NCBI RefSeq assembly: GCF_028294535.1
Contig: NZ_JAQBIE010000015.1
Span: 36,567 to 100,566, forward strand
Source: Paracoccus onchidii
GTDB taxonomy: Bacteria; Pseudomonadota; Alphaproteobacteria; Rhodobacterales; Rhodobacteraceae
Length of the DNA: 64,000 nucleotides
Direction: 5' to 3'
Shown here: in pieces, positions 8,440 to 17,145 of the stretch
Numbering within the stretch: the stretch's first letter is position 1
Layout: each line of letters begins with the position of its first letter
The notes under the pieces: generated by a model
Database searches by the model: none
What the model was told of the DNA's origin: nothing
The model's input: the letters and a program-made list of their open reading frames with translations, nothing else
Made by a program: the position numbers and the translations under genes

Positions 8440-9735
8440 ATGACCAACATGCCTGAAAATGCCGATCAACTGATCGCCCGCGCCATCGAGATCGTGACCG
8501 AAAACGACCGTGGCAGCTATACGGTTCCGACCAAGGGGCTGTATCCGTATCAATGGAACTGGGACAGTTGCCTGACCGCTCTGGGGCAGGCACATTTCGA
8601 TGAAGCGCGTGCCTGGGCCGAGATTGAAACACTGATGGCGCATCAATGGCCTTGCGGAATGGTGCCCCACATCATCTTCCACGAAGAAAGTGATAGCTAT
8701 TTCCCCGGCCCGGATGTCTGGCGCACGGGGCGGCCCGTGCCAACAACGGGCATCACCCAGCCGGCGGTCGCAGGTTTTGCGATGGCGCGGTTGTTTGCAC
8801 GTGCCAAGGATCGTGCGTTGGCAACCCGTTCGGTGCGAAAGCTGTTGCCCAGAATTTCGGCCTGGCATGACTGGTTCTATCGGACGCGCGACCCCGAAGC
8901 GACGGGCCTTGTCGCGATCATCCACCCTTGGGAATCCGGGCGCGACAATTCGATTGATTGGGACGCCGCGCTGGCGCGTGTGCCGACCGACGGGCTGGAA
9001 CCCTTTACGCGCCAGGACATCTTGCACGCCAATCCCGATCACCGGCCGACCCAGGCCCAGTATGATCGATATATCTGGTTGGTGCAGCATTTCCGCAGCC
9101 TGGGTTGGGACACCGAAAGGCTGCATGATGCCTCGCCGTTTCGTGTCGTGGATCCCGGCTTTAACGCCATCCTGATCCGGGCCTGCGACGAATTGGCGAA
9201 TGTGGCCGAGGAATTGGGCGAAGCCGAGCTGGCGGTTCGAAACCGCACCTATGCTCAGCGTGGTCGCGCTGCGCTGAACAGCCTGTGGAATGCGGATCTG
9301 GGGCAGTATCTGTGCTTTGACAGGGCAATCAGCGAACAGGTGAACAGCCCATCAGTCGGGGGTATTCTGACTGTCTTTGCCGGCCTGCCGAAAACCCGCG
9401 TCGCACATTTGGCCACGCGGGTGGAAGAGTTGGCATCGCGTTGCGGGTATCTGGTGCCCAGCCACGACCCCGCCGCCGCGGCCTTCGAAGCACTTCGATA
9501 TTGGCGCGGGCCAGCCTGGTTGGTGGTCAACTATCTGATCGCTGACGGTTTCCGTCTGGCCGAACATGCGGAAATGGCAGAACGAATTGATGCGGATAGT
9601 CTTCGACTGATTGCCGAGTCGGGTTTTGCGGAATATTACGATCCCATTACCGCAGAACCATGTGGCGGTGGGCGCTTTACCTGGACTGCAGCGATGGTTC
9701 TTGAAATCCTGAATGGACAAAAGGCAGACGCATGA
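8440..9735 (+). CDS. MGH1-like / GH63-type glycoside hydrolase (probable mannosylglycerate hydrolase)
   Basis: A 431-residue (alpha/alpha)6-barrel hydrolase of the MGH1-like group, which includes mannosylglycerate and glucosylglycerate hydrolases. Visible family signatures are YQWNWDSCL (residues 37-45), GMVPHIIFH, the HPWESGRDNS motif at 162-171 whose Asp169 is in the general-acid position of GH63 relatives, the RYWRGPAWLVVNYLI-like segment, and the C-terminal GGGRFTWTAAMVLEIL. There is no signal peptide, so it acts on imported substrate in the cytoplasm. Its neighbours, a mannose/lyxose isomerase and a glycerate 2-kinase, handle exactly the two products expected from alpha-mannosylglycerate. 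The fold assignment is firm; the substrate is inferred and glucosylglycerate remains an alternative. Confidence 0.8.
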   Translation: MTNMPENADQLIARAIEIVTENDRGSYTVPTKGLYPYQWNWDSCLTALGQAHFDEARAWAEIETLMAHQWPCGMVPHIIFHEESDSYFPGPDVWRTGRPVPTTGITQPAVAGFAMARLFARAKDRALATRSVRKLLPRISAWHDWFYRTRDPEATGLVAIIHPWESGRDNSIDWDAALARVPTDGLEPFTRQDILHANPDHRPTQAQYDRYIWLVQHFRSLGWDTERLHDASPFRVVDPGFNAILIRACDELANVAEELGEAELAVRNRTYAQRGRAALNSLWNADLGQYLCFDRAISEQVNSPSVGGILTVFAGLPKTRVAHLATRVEELASRCGYLVPSHDPAAAAFEALRYWRGPAWLVVNYLIADGFRLAEHAEMAERIDADSLRLIAESGFAEYYDPITAEPCGGGRFTWTAAMVLEILNGQKADA

Positions 9736-10418
9736 AACGTTCCCGCATCAATGCCATCATGGCGCAAGCTGACCAGATGATCCGTGAATACGGGTTTGTG
9801 TTGCCGCCCTTCGCTCGTTGGAGCCCCGATGAATTCCGCGCGCGTGCCCCACAGGCGCGTCACGTCATAGAGGCCCGCTGCGGCTGGGACATCACCGATT
9901 ACGGGGCCGGGAATTTTGACGAAATGGGTCTGTTCCTGTTCACGTTGCGCAACGGTTTGCTGTCTGACCTGCAAAACGGCACGGGCATGTGCTATGCGGA
10001 AAAGCTGTTGATCTCTCGTCAGGATCAACTGTCACCCATGCATACCCATGTCATCAAGGCCGAAGACATCATCAATCGCGGCGGCGCCACCCTGGTGATC
10101 GAGCTGTTCGGCAGCGACGATCAGGGCAACTTTGCTGAAGACCGTGGTGGTCGGGTCTGGTGTGATGGGATCGCGCGCGACTATGCGCCGGGCGAGAAGC
10201 TGAAGCTTGCGCCAGGCGAAAGCGTGACCCTGCGCCCCGGCGATTGGCACGCGTTCTGGGGCGAGGGCGGCGATGTGCTGATCGGCGAGGTTTCGACTGT
10301 CAATGACGATGAGGCTGACAATATCTTCCGCGAGCCGATCGGGCGTTTTTCGACCATCGAAGAGGACGAAGATCCCACGCATCTTCTGGTCAGCGATTAT
10401 GCCCGTCTGCTGAGCTGA
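9732..10418 (+). CDS. D-lyxose/D-mannose ketol-isomerase
   Basis: A 228-residue cupin isomerase of the D-lyxose isomerase family, interconverting D-lyxose and D-xylulose and, in characterised members, D-mannose and D-fructose. The metal site is seen as MHTHVIKAED (His104, His106, Glu111) and His173 in the RPGDWHAFW motif; the N-terminal YGAGNFDEMGLFLFTLRNG block is typical. It overlaps the hydrolase by ATGA at 9732-9735, so it is translated with it. In this operon it most sensibly turns mannose released by the hydrolase into fructose for phosphorylation elsewhere. Confidence 0.88.
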   Translation: MKRSRINAIMAQADQMIREYGFVLPPFARWSPDEFRARAPQARHVIEARCGWDITDYGAGNFDEMGLFLFTLRNGLLSDLQNGTGMCYAEKLLISRQDQLSPMHTHVIKAEDIINRGGATLVIELFGSDDQGNFAEDRGGRVWCDGIARDYAPGEKLKLAPGESVTLRPGDWHAFWGEGGDVLIGEVSTVNDDEADNIFREPIGRFSTIEEDEDPTHLLVSDYARLLS

Positions 10419-10419
10419 C

Positions 10420-11724
10420 GTGATGGACCGGCCCCCGATCAATGATCCGGAATCCTACTTGCGCGGCCTGTTCGACCTTGCGGTTGAAACAGCGGATCCG
10501 ATGCGCGTCGTTCCCGCGCATCTTCCGCCGCGGCCAAAGGGGCGGCTGATCGTCATCGGGGCCGGCAAGGCCAGCGCCCGCATGGCCGAGGCCGTCGAGG
10601 CCCATTACGGTGAATGCGAAGGCCTAGTCATTACACGATATGGCTATGGCCGGCCCTGTCGCGGAATACGCATTGTCGAAGCTGCGCATCCGGTGCCTGA
10701 TCAGGCCGGGGTGGACGCCACGAACGACATGCTTGAACTGCTGCGGGGGCTGGCGCCCGATGATCTGGTCCTTGCGCTGATTTCAGGGGGCGGATCGGCA
10801 TTGCTGTGCGCGCCGGCTTTCGGATTGGATCTGGACCAGAAACGCGCCATCAACGATGCCTTGCTGGCATCCGGTGCGCCTATTTCCCAGATGAATCTGT
10901 TGCGCAAGCATCTTAGCCGGGTCAAGGGTGGACAGCTGGCCGCAACCGCCCATCCGGCAACGATGTTGTCGCTGCTGATGTCGGATGTGCCCGGAGATGA
11001 TCCGGCCATGATCGCCTCTGGCCCGACGGTGGGAGATGACAGTACCCCGGAAGCGGCGCTTGCGATTGCCGAGCAGTGGAAGATTCCCTTGCCCGATGTT
11101 GCGCGACGGGCGCTGACCCAAGGCCATAGCGGGGTCGTGGCATCAGGATCGGCGCGTCTTGAAGCTGCCAGCACGGTCATCGTCGCAGCTCCGTCGCAAT
11201 CCCTGGCCGCCGCGCGCGATGCCGCCCGGCGCGATGGGATCGAGGTGCGGTTGCTGGGGGATCAGGTTGAAGGTGAAGCCCGCGATGTCGCCGCAGATCA
11301 GGCCGCACAGGCGCAGGAAATCGCCACAAACATGGGCGCGACCGACACGCCTGTTCTGTTGCTGTCCGGAGGAGAGCTGACGGTGACCCGAAACGGTTCG
11401 GGGGTGGGTGGACCCAATGCCGAATTTGTTTTGTCGGCCGCAATCAACTTGCAGGGGCATCCGCGGATATTCGTTCTGGCCTGTGATACCGATGGGGTGG
11501 ACGGAGCTGCCGAAATCGCGGGCGCCGTTGCGGGGCCGTGCACGCTGGCGCAGGCCCAAGCAAAGGGCGTTTCGCCACAGGCGGCCTTGGCAGACAATGA
11601 CGCCCACCGATTTTTCGGTCAGATCAATGGGCAGGTCGTCACCGGTCCGACCCTGACCAATGTCAATGATTTCCGGGCATTCCTGATCCTGCCGCCGGAA
11701 CGGCAGGATCAGGACGAAAGCTAG
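10420..11724 (+). CDS. Glycerate 2-kinase (DUF4147/MOFRL family)
   Basis: A 434-residue glycerate kinase of the GckA/TtuD type, phosphorylating D-glycerate to 2-phosphoglycerate. Family blocks seen are IVIGAGKASARMAEAVE, ALISGGGSALLCAP, NLLRKHLSRVKGGQLA, SDVPGDDPAMIASGPTVGD and the C-terminal MOFRL-domain block GGPNAEFVLSAA plus CDTDGVDG. The start is either GTG at 10420 or the immediately following ATG at 10423. It closes the operon and its stop overlaps the convergent aldehyde dehydrogenase stop. Older annotations call this family hydroxypyruvate reductase, but the kinase assignment fits the known enzymology. Confidence 0.88.
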   Translation: MMDRPPINDPESYLRGLFDLAVETADPMRVVPAHLPPRPKGRLIVIGAGKASARMAEAVEAHYGECEGLVITRYGYGRPCRGIRIVEAAHPVPDQAGVDATNDMLELLRGLAPDDLVLALISGGGSALLCAPAFGLDLDQKRAINDALLASGAPISQMNLLRKHLSRVKGGQLAATAHPATMLSLLMSDVPGDDPAMIASGPTVGDDSTPEAALAIAEQWKIPLPDVARRALTQGHSGVVASGSARLEAASTVIVAAPSQSLAAARDAARRDGIEVRLLGDQVEGEARDVAADQAAQAQEIATNMGATDTPVLLLSGGELTVTRNGSGVGGPNAEFVLSAAINLQGHPRIFVLACDTDGVDGAAEIAGAVAGPCTLAQAQAKGVSPQAALADNDAHRFFGQINGQVVTGPTLTNVNDFRAFLILPPERQDQDES

Positions 11725-14102
11725 GCACCATATGGCACCCAGATCGTCTTGATCTGGGTCGCCATGTCCGTCCATTGACGTCCGCGCGCAACGTTGTCAT
11801 CGAACCAATCGGTTGCGGTGCCGGCATTGGTCCAGACCTGTTTCAGATTTCCTGCCGCGCCGGCCTCGACAGCGGCGGCACCTGGTGCAGAACCGTGATA
11901 CCAAAGCGCATCTACCGCATCATGTTCCGCCAGCGTTTTGGCAAGCACGTCGCGATCACCGCTGATCAGGTTAACGACTCCGGCGGGCAAATCCGAGGTG
12001 TCGAAAATCTGATACAGAGCCTGAGCGATCAAGGCATGCGCCGGCGATGGTATGGCGACGACCCTGTTTCCTGCAGCGATCAAGGGCAATATCAGCGACA
12101 TCAAACCCAATAGCGGCGCATTGTCGGATGCCAGCACACCGACCACGCCGATCGGTTCCTTGACCGCCAATGTCAGATGTCGTGGTTTGGTGGCATGAAT
12201 CGCGCCGTCGTCCTTATCCGCCATTCCGGCATAATAGAAACACCGTTCCAGCGTTTTTTGAACTTCGGCACCGGCTTCGGATTTCCCGGTGCCGGTCATG
12301 TTTTGCAAAAGGCTGATCAGCTCTGACGCGCGGGCGGCGATGTTTTCAGCCAGAAAGAACAGGACCTGCGCCCTGCCATGGGCGTTCGCGGCCCAGGCAC
12401 CGGCCTTGGTCGCGGCCTCCACGGCGTTGCGTATATCCTTTCTGGCCGAAAGCGGTGCCAAGCCCAATGGCCGGTTCTTGTGGTCCCGCACCACATAGCT
12501 TGCCCCCCCGTCGGGACGGGCCTGTTTGCCACCGACATAGTTTTTCATGGTGCGGTCAAGCGCGTCATCGAGCGGGCCTTCGCCAAGCCGTGTGGGGCTG
12601 AAATCGACATCGACCGGCTTGGCGGGTTTGCTGCGCGATGTGGGAATGGCTTCGAGATAGGCTTGCATGCCTTCCCGTGCGCCTTCCCGGCCGAACCCGC
12701 TTTCCTTGACGCCGCCAAACGGAGCATTGGCGTCAAAGACATTGGTGGCGTTGATCCAGACCACCCCTGCCTTGATCCGCGCGGCCAGTTCAGTCGCGGC
12801 ATTGATGTTTTCGGACCAGATCGAGGCCGACAGGCCGTAACCCGTATTGTTGGCCAGATCGACTGCTTCGTCGATGGTTCGAAAGCTGGTCGTGACGGCG
12901 ATCGGGCCGAAAATCTCGACCTGCGAGATTTCAGATGCCGGCTCGGCATCGGCAAAGAAGCCCGGCGAAACAAAATGCCCCTGTTCGGGCAGGGCACAGC
13001 TTGATTGTTCAAGCCTGTTGCCCTGTCGGGACGCATTGGCCAGCAGGTTTTCGATGCGTGATTTCTGGCGCGCGGATACGATGGCCCCCATATCCGTCGA
13101 TTTGTCCAATGGATCGCCGACGCGGATCTTTTCCACGCGCGCCCTCAGCTTGTCCAGAAAACGCGGGGCGATCCCCTCCTGGACCAGCAGCCTTGATCCC
13201 GCGCAGCACACCTCGCCCTGGTTGAACCAGACGCCTTCGACAACACCTTCTACCGCGGCATCCAGATCTGCATCGGTGCAGATAACGAAAGGAGATTTCC
13301 CGCCAAGCTCCAGCGTCAGGCGTTTTCCCGAACCCGCGGTTTCGCGGCGGATTTCACGCCCCACGGCTGTCGATCCGGTAAAGGCAATCTTGGCGATGTC
13401 CGGGTGGCGCACGATCAGGGCACCGGTTTCCGCGCCTCCTTGCACGATATTGACGACCCCTTTGGGCAAGCCGATCTCGACAAGCAGTTCCGCGAAGGCG
13501 ACCGAGGTCAGGGGCGTCAGATCTGCCGGTTTCAGAACGACTGTATTTCCGGCCGCCAGCGCGGGGGCGACTTTCCAGGCCAGCATCAGCAGCGGAAAGT
13601 TCCACGGGATGATCTGGCCGCACACCCCAAGCGCCTGTTGGCCCGAGAATTCGGTTTCCGCCATCGCGGCCCAACCGGCATGATGATAGAAATGGCGCAC
13701 CGCAAGCGGCAGATCGGCGGTGCGGCTTTCGCGGATTGCCTTGCCGTTATCCATCGTCTCGAGAACCGAGAAAAGTCGCTCGCGCTTTTGCAGACCGCGC
13801 GCCATTGCGTATAGAAACTGGCTGCGTTCATACCCCGATTTGCGCGACCAGGGACCGAAGGCGATCTTGGCGGCCTTGACGGCGGCGTCGACCTCTGCCT
13901 GTCCCGCTTGGGGAATATGGGCAAGGGTTTCACCCGTAGCGGGGTTTTCGACGGCCAGATCTGCGCTTGCCGCCCCTTGAAACGCGCCATTGATGAAATG
14001 TCCCAACCGGCGGTCATGGGCATCGAGCCAGGCCTGTGCGGCGCCTTGATCTTCGGGCGAGGGTCCGTAATCCATGGAAGCCATGATATCCTTGATGTTC
14101 AT
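11721..14102 (-). CDS. Double-domain aldehyde dehydrogenase
   Basis: A 793-residue protein made of two aldehyde-dehydrogenase-like units. The first (about 30-500) is complete: cofactor-binding GQIIPWNFPLLML, the FTGSTAVG turn, general base Glu265 in LELGGKS and catalytic Cys299 in FNQGEVCCAG. The second (about 530-793) keeps the cofactor-domain look (GVVGVLASDNAPLLGLMSLI) but where the nucleophile belongs reads TNAGTATDW and has no Cys, so it looks catalytically dead. It is the last gene of the deoC operon; oxidising the acetaldehyde released by DeoC is the likely job. It starts 10 bases after the deoC stop. Confidence 0.85.
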   Translation of the reverse strand: MNIKDIMASMDYGPSPEDQGAAQAWLDAHDRRLGHFINGAFQGAASADLAVENPATGETLAHIPQAGQAEVDAAVKAAKIAFGPWSRKSGYERSQFLYAMARGLQKRERLFSVLETMDNGKAIRESRTADLPLAVRHFYHHAGWAAMAETEFSGQQALGVCGQIIPWNFPLLMLAWKVAPALAAGNTVVLKPADLTPLTSVAFAELLVEIGLPKGVVNIVQGGAETGALIVRHPDIAKIAFTGSTAVGREIRRETAGSGKRLTLELGGKSPFVICTDADLDAAVEGVVEGVWFNQGEVCCAGSRLLVQEGIAPRFLDKLRARVEKIRVGDPLDKSTDMGAIVSARQKSRIENLLANASRQGNRLEQSSCALPEQGHFVSPGFFADAEPASEISQVEIFGPIAVTTSFRTIDEAVDLANNTGYGLSASIWSENINAATELAARIKAGVVWINATNVFDANAPFGGVKESGFGREGAREGMQAYLEAIPTSRSKPAKPVDVDFSPTRLGEGPLDDALDRTMKNYVGGKQARPDGGASYVVRDHKNRPLGLAPLSARKDIRNAVEAATKAGAWAANAHGRAQVLFFLAENIAARASELISLLQNMTGTGKSEAGAEVQKTLERCFYYAGMADKDDGAIHATKPRHLTLAVKEPIGVVGVLASDNAPLLGLMSLILPLIAAGNRVVAIPSPAHALIAQALYQIFDTSDLPAGVVNLISGDRDVLAKTLAEHDAVDALWYHGSAPGAAAVEAGAAGNLKQVWTNAGTATDWFDDNVARGRQWTDMATQIKTIWVPYGA

Positions 14103-14112
14103 CGGGTTTGCC

Positions 14113-15072
14113 TCAGCTCAGAGCGTGGTGATCGGCGCTGGCATAGCGGCCGGTGACGTGATGTTCGAGCTGGCGCTCGATATCGGCAAGCAACGAAGAT
14201 GCCCCGATCCTGAACAGGTCGGGGCGCAACCAGGGGGCGCCCAGTTCCTCTTTCATCAGGGCAAGCCAGGCCATCGCGTCCTTGGCGGTGCGTAATCCGC
14301 CGGCCGGTTTGAAGCCGACATGATGCCCGGTCTGTTCACCGTAATCGCGGATGGCGCGCAACATGGTCAATGAAACGGGCAGGGTGGCATTCACCGGTTC
14401 CTTGCCCGTCGAGGTCTTGATGAAATCCGATCCGGCCTGCATCGCGACCATTGACGCACGATAGACATTGGTCAGGGTGCCCAGCTCTCCTGTGGCGAGG
14501 ATGGCCTTCATATGGGCATCTCCGCAGGCTTCGCGCATGGCGCATATTTCGTCATACAGGGCCTGCCAGTTGCCAAGCAGCACATGCTCGCGGGTGATGA
14601 CAATGTCGATTTCAGCGGCACCTTCGTCGACCGCGTAATGTATTTCGGCCAGACGCTGCGTCATGGGGGTCAAACCCGCCGGAAACCCGGTGGCCACCGA
14701 GGCCACGGGAATGCCTGATCCCTGCAACGCCTGAACTGCGTGGCGCACCATCGTTGGATAGACGCAAACCGCGCCGGTGGTCATGCCGATATCCTGCACA
14801 TCCATTGCGGACAACAGGTCGTGGCGCACTGGCTGACGTGCCTTGGCGCACAGGCGCCGGACCCGCCCCGGGGTGTCATCCCCCGCCAACGTCGTCAGGT
14901 CGATACATTGAATGGCGCGCAGCAACCACGCGGCCTGGTGCTGTTTCTTGACGCTGCGGCCGGACGCGATGTTCGCGGCCCGCCGTTCGGCTGCAGTCCG
15001 GTTGATATTAACGTCCTCGAACCTGTCGCGTTGCAGCGCGGTGCCTGGATTGCGTGCCCAGTTTTCTGACAT
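14113..15072 (-). CDS. deoC: Deoxyribose-phosphate aldolase
   Basis: A 319-residue class I aldolase that splits 2-deoxyribose 5-phosphate to glyceraldehyde 3-phosphate and acetaldehyde. Lys219 in SDFIKTSTGKE is the Schiff-base lysine position and Lys255 in VGFKPAGGLRTAKDA the second active-site lysine. The ATG at 15072, behind a GAGAGGAACGC ribosome site, is preferred over an upstream in-frame start that would add 37 proline/arginine-rich residues. It lies between the PfkB kinase and the aldehyde dehydrogenase, so substrate formation and acetaldehyde removal are encoded on either side. Confidence 0.95.
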   Translation of the reverse strand: MSENWARNPGTALQRDRFEDVNINRTAAERRAANIASGRSVKKQHQAAWLLRAIQCIDLTTLAGDDTPGRVRRLCAKARQPVRHDLLSAMDVQDIGMTTGAVCVYPTMVRHAVQALQGSGIPVASVATGFPAGLTPMTQRLAEIHYAVDEGAAEIDIVITREHVLLGNWQALYDEICAMREACGDAHMKAILATGELGTLTNVYRASMVAMQAGSDFIKTSTGKEPVNATLPVSLTMLRAIRDYGEQTGHHVGFKPAGGLRTAKDAMAWLALMKEELGAPWLRPDLFRIGASSLLADIERQLEHHVTGRYASADHHALS

Positions 15073-15082
15073 TGCGTTCCTC

Positions 15083-16033
15083 TCAGTCCGCGGATGCGGC
15101 GGTTTTCGTGCAGAAGAGTGCGAATTCTGCCGCAGTTGCATAGGATTTCTGTGTGCCGCGGCGCGTGACCGAATAGGCGGCATAGCGCGCGGCCTGCTTC
15201 AAGGCATCTTCGGCTTGCCCCGAGCGTGCCAGAAAATGCGCGAAAGCACCAATAAACGCATCGCCCGCGCCCGTGGTGTCCACAGGTGAAACGGTGATGG
15301 CGGGGATGGGCGTCACATTTTCGGCGGTGATCAGGCGCGCACCGCGTCCGCCAAGCGTCACGATCACGGTCCCGATACCCTGCGCGATCAGGCTGCGTGC
15401 CGCCTGGGTGATCTGTTCTTCGGTGTCCGTTGGCTGCCCCGACAGCAATGCCAGTTCGGTTTCATTGGGAACCAGATAGCTGAGATCGCGCAGATCCCCG
15501 ACCTGCAATTCAGGGCTGGCAGGGGCCGGATTCAGGATCGTGCGCACGCCCCATTCGGCGGCGCGCCGGACCGTGTGGCGCACCGTTTCAAGGGGGATTT
15601 CCAGCTGCATCAGGATCAGATCGGCGGTTGCCAGAACATCCTGGGCGGCGTCGACATCTGCCGGCGACAAGGTAGCGTTGGCGCCCTTGACGATCAGGAT
15701 CGAGTTTTCTCCGGATGGCTCGACGAAGATCGGCGCGACCCCTGAGGTCATGCCGGGAACCTTGGCGACATGGCGGGTGTCGATGCCATGCGCTGCAAAG
15801 TTCCCAATGGTATTGTCGCCGAACATATCATCGCCGACCTTGCTGACCATTGCCACGGATGATCCCAGCAATGCGGCTGCGACGGCCTGATTTGCACCTT
15901 TGCCACCACAACCGATTTCAAAGCTGGGCGCTTCGAGGGTTTCGCCCGGAGCAGGCATGCGGCTGGTATAGGTGACCAGATCGACCATGTTCGATCCGAC
16001 CACAGCGATACGTCCGGTGCCGTTGTCGGCCAT
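15083..16033 (-). CDS. Ribokinase-family (PfkB) sugar kinase, probable deoxyribokinase
   Basis: A 316-residue PfkB-type kinase with the N-terminal ribokinase signature GCGGKGANQAVAAALLG (about 41-57) and the C-terminal ATP/anion-hole signature DTTGAGDAFIGAF with its catalytic Asp. The overall sequence is RbsK-like. Placed between a DUF4432 protein and DeoC, it should make the 5-phosphate that DeoC cleaves, so 2-deoxyribose is the favoured substrate; ribose cannot be excluded from sequence alone. The ATG at 16033 overlaps the stop of the upstream gene by one base. Confidence 0.88.
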   Translation of the reverse strand: MADNGTGRIAVVGSNMVDLVTYTSRMPAPGETLEAPSFEIGCGGKGANQAVAAALLGSSVAMVSKVGDDMFGDNTIGNFAAHGIDTRHVAKVPGMTSGVAPIFVEPSGENSILIVKGANATLSPADVDAAQDVLATADLILMQLEIPLETVRHTVRRAAEWGVRTILNPAPASPELQVGDLRDLSYLVPNETELALLSGQPTDTEEQITQAARSLIAQGIGTVIVTLGGRGARLITAENVTPIPAITVSPVDTTGAGDAFIGAFAHFLARSGQAEDALKQAARYAAYSVTRRGTQKSYATAAEFALFCTKTAASAD

Positions 16034-17145
16034 CAGTTTTTCTCCCCTTGCAATGTCGCGATCTGGTCGAATGTCCGGGCCGCCTCTGCTGGATTCAGGT
16101 GGCCAAGCGTGACCGGAAAACGAGCGATCTCTTTCGGGGCCAGCATCCTGACATGACCTTTGGCTTTCTCGGCGGTGTACCCTTCGGGTTCGCAGGTCGA
16201 TGGCAAGGCAAAAGCCGCCACCTGCGCATCGCCATCATTCAGGATCCAACGCACGCAATGAGGAAAGTCACGGGTTGAATAGGCAACGCTGACGGCATCG
16301 CCCTGTGGAAATTCCATCGCAAGCCGGGTGTTTCCGTCCTGATCCGTGCCCGGTGATTTGATGTAGAACACCTGTTCCGGGCTATAGATCTCGGGTTCGG
16401 ACAGGTATTCCATGCGCGCCGGGTTTCGCGCCAGATCGGCAAGCAGGGCCGTGAACTCGGCCGATGGCGTGACATGACCGGGCACCGTGTCGCGCACGCG
16501 CGTGTGTTCGGGATCAAATGGCGCGGGTTGATGAATGCGTGCATCGGCGGCAAAGTCGAAATTCGCGTGCAGCATATACATCAGTTCCATGGGGTGCGCA
16601 GACAGGTTTTCGACCTGCATTTCGATGTCCATCACCCCTTGATCGGCCCCCAGACGGATGCGTGGACTGGCCAGATAATGTGCGCCAAAGCCCATGACAT
16701 ATTCGTATTGGCTGCGCAGCTCGATATAGGTGCCCGACCGGTCGCGCCCCAAATGCAGCGAGGCGCTGTCCATGCGGGCGACGGGCATTTCACCATGCAG
16801 CGGATGTGAATCTTCGGGGCCCGGCGTCCCGTTGCGCAGCAATCCGGCGTGATAGGCGAACGCCCCATAGGCTTCCAGAATAGAGGCGCCGTGACGCGGG
16901 GCGGAAAACGAATTGCCCATCCCAAGGGACCGACCATCGAAGGTCGCGCTCCAGATCATTTGCCCAAGATAGGGCAAAGCCACGATCTCGCCCCGCCGGT
17001 TGCGGATCTTCAGACCCTCGATGCCCGTGATATAGCGAAAGGCCTCGACGGTGAAATCTGCGTTCCGAAGCAGGGTTCTTGTGGCATCCGCGGGGAAAAG
17101 ATCAGGCGCAAGCGGTATTGTCGTGACGTCGAAATCATCGCTCAT
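16033..17145 (-). CDS. DUF4432 aldose epimerase-like protein
   Basis: A 370-residue protein of the DUF4432 type, a galactose-mutarotase-like beta-sandwich. Features supporting this are the RNRRGEIVALPYLGQMIWSA opening, HPLHGEMPVARMDSA (about 117-131) with the substrate-site His expected from aldose 1-epimerases, and MELMYMLHANFDFA. It may speed sugar anomerisation ahead of the kinase, but members of DUF4432 have little experimental support, so this is inference. It overlaps the permease stop by ATGA at 17142-17145 and the kinase start by one base. Confidence 0.75.
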   Translation of the reverse strand: MSDDFDVTTIPLAPDLFPADATRTLLRNADFTVEAFRYITGIEGLKIRNRRGEIVALPYLGQMIWSATFDGRSLGMGNSFSAPRHGASILEAYGAFAYHAGLLRNGTPGPEDSHPLHGEMPVARMDSASLHLGRDRSGTYIELRSQYEYVMGFGAHYLASPRIRLGADQGVMDIEMQVENLSAHPMELMYMLHANFDFAADARIHQPAPFDPEHTRVRDTVPGHVTPSAEFTALLADLARNPARMEYLSEPEIYSPEQVFYIKSPGTDQDGNTRLAMEFPQGDAVSVAYSTRDFPHCVRWILNDGDAQVAAFALPSTCEPEGYTAEKAKGHVRMLAPKEIARFPVTLGHLNPAEAARTFDQIATLQGEKN

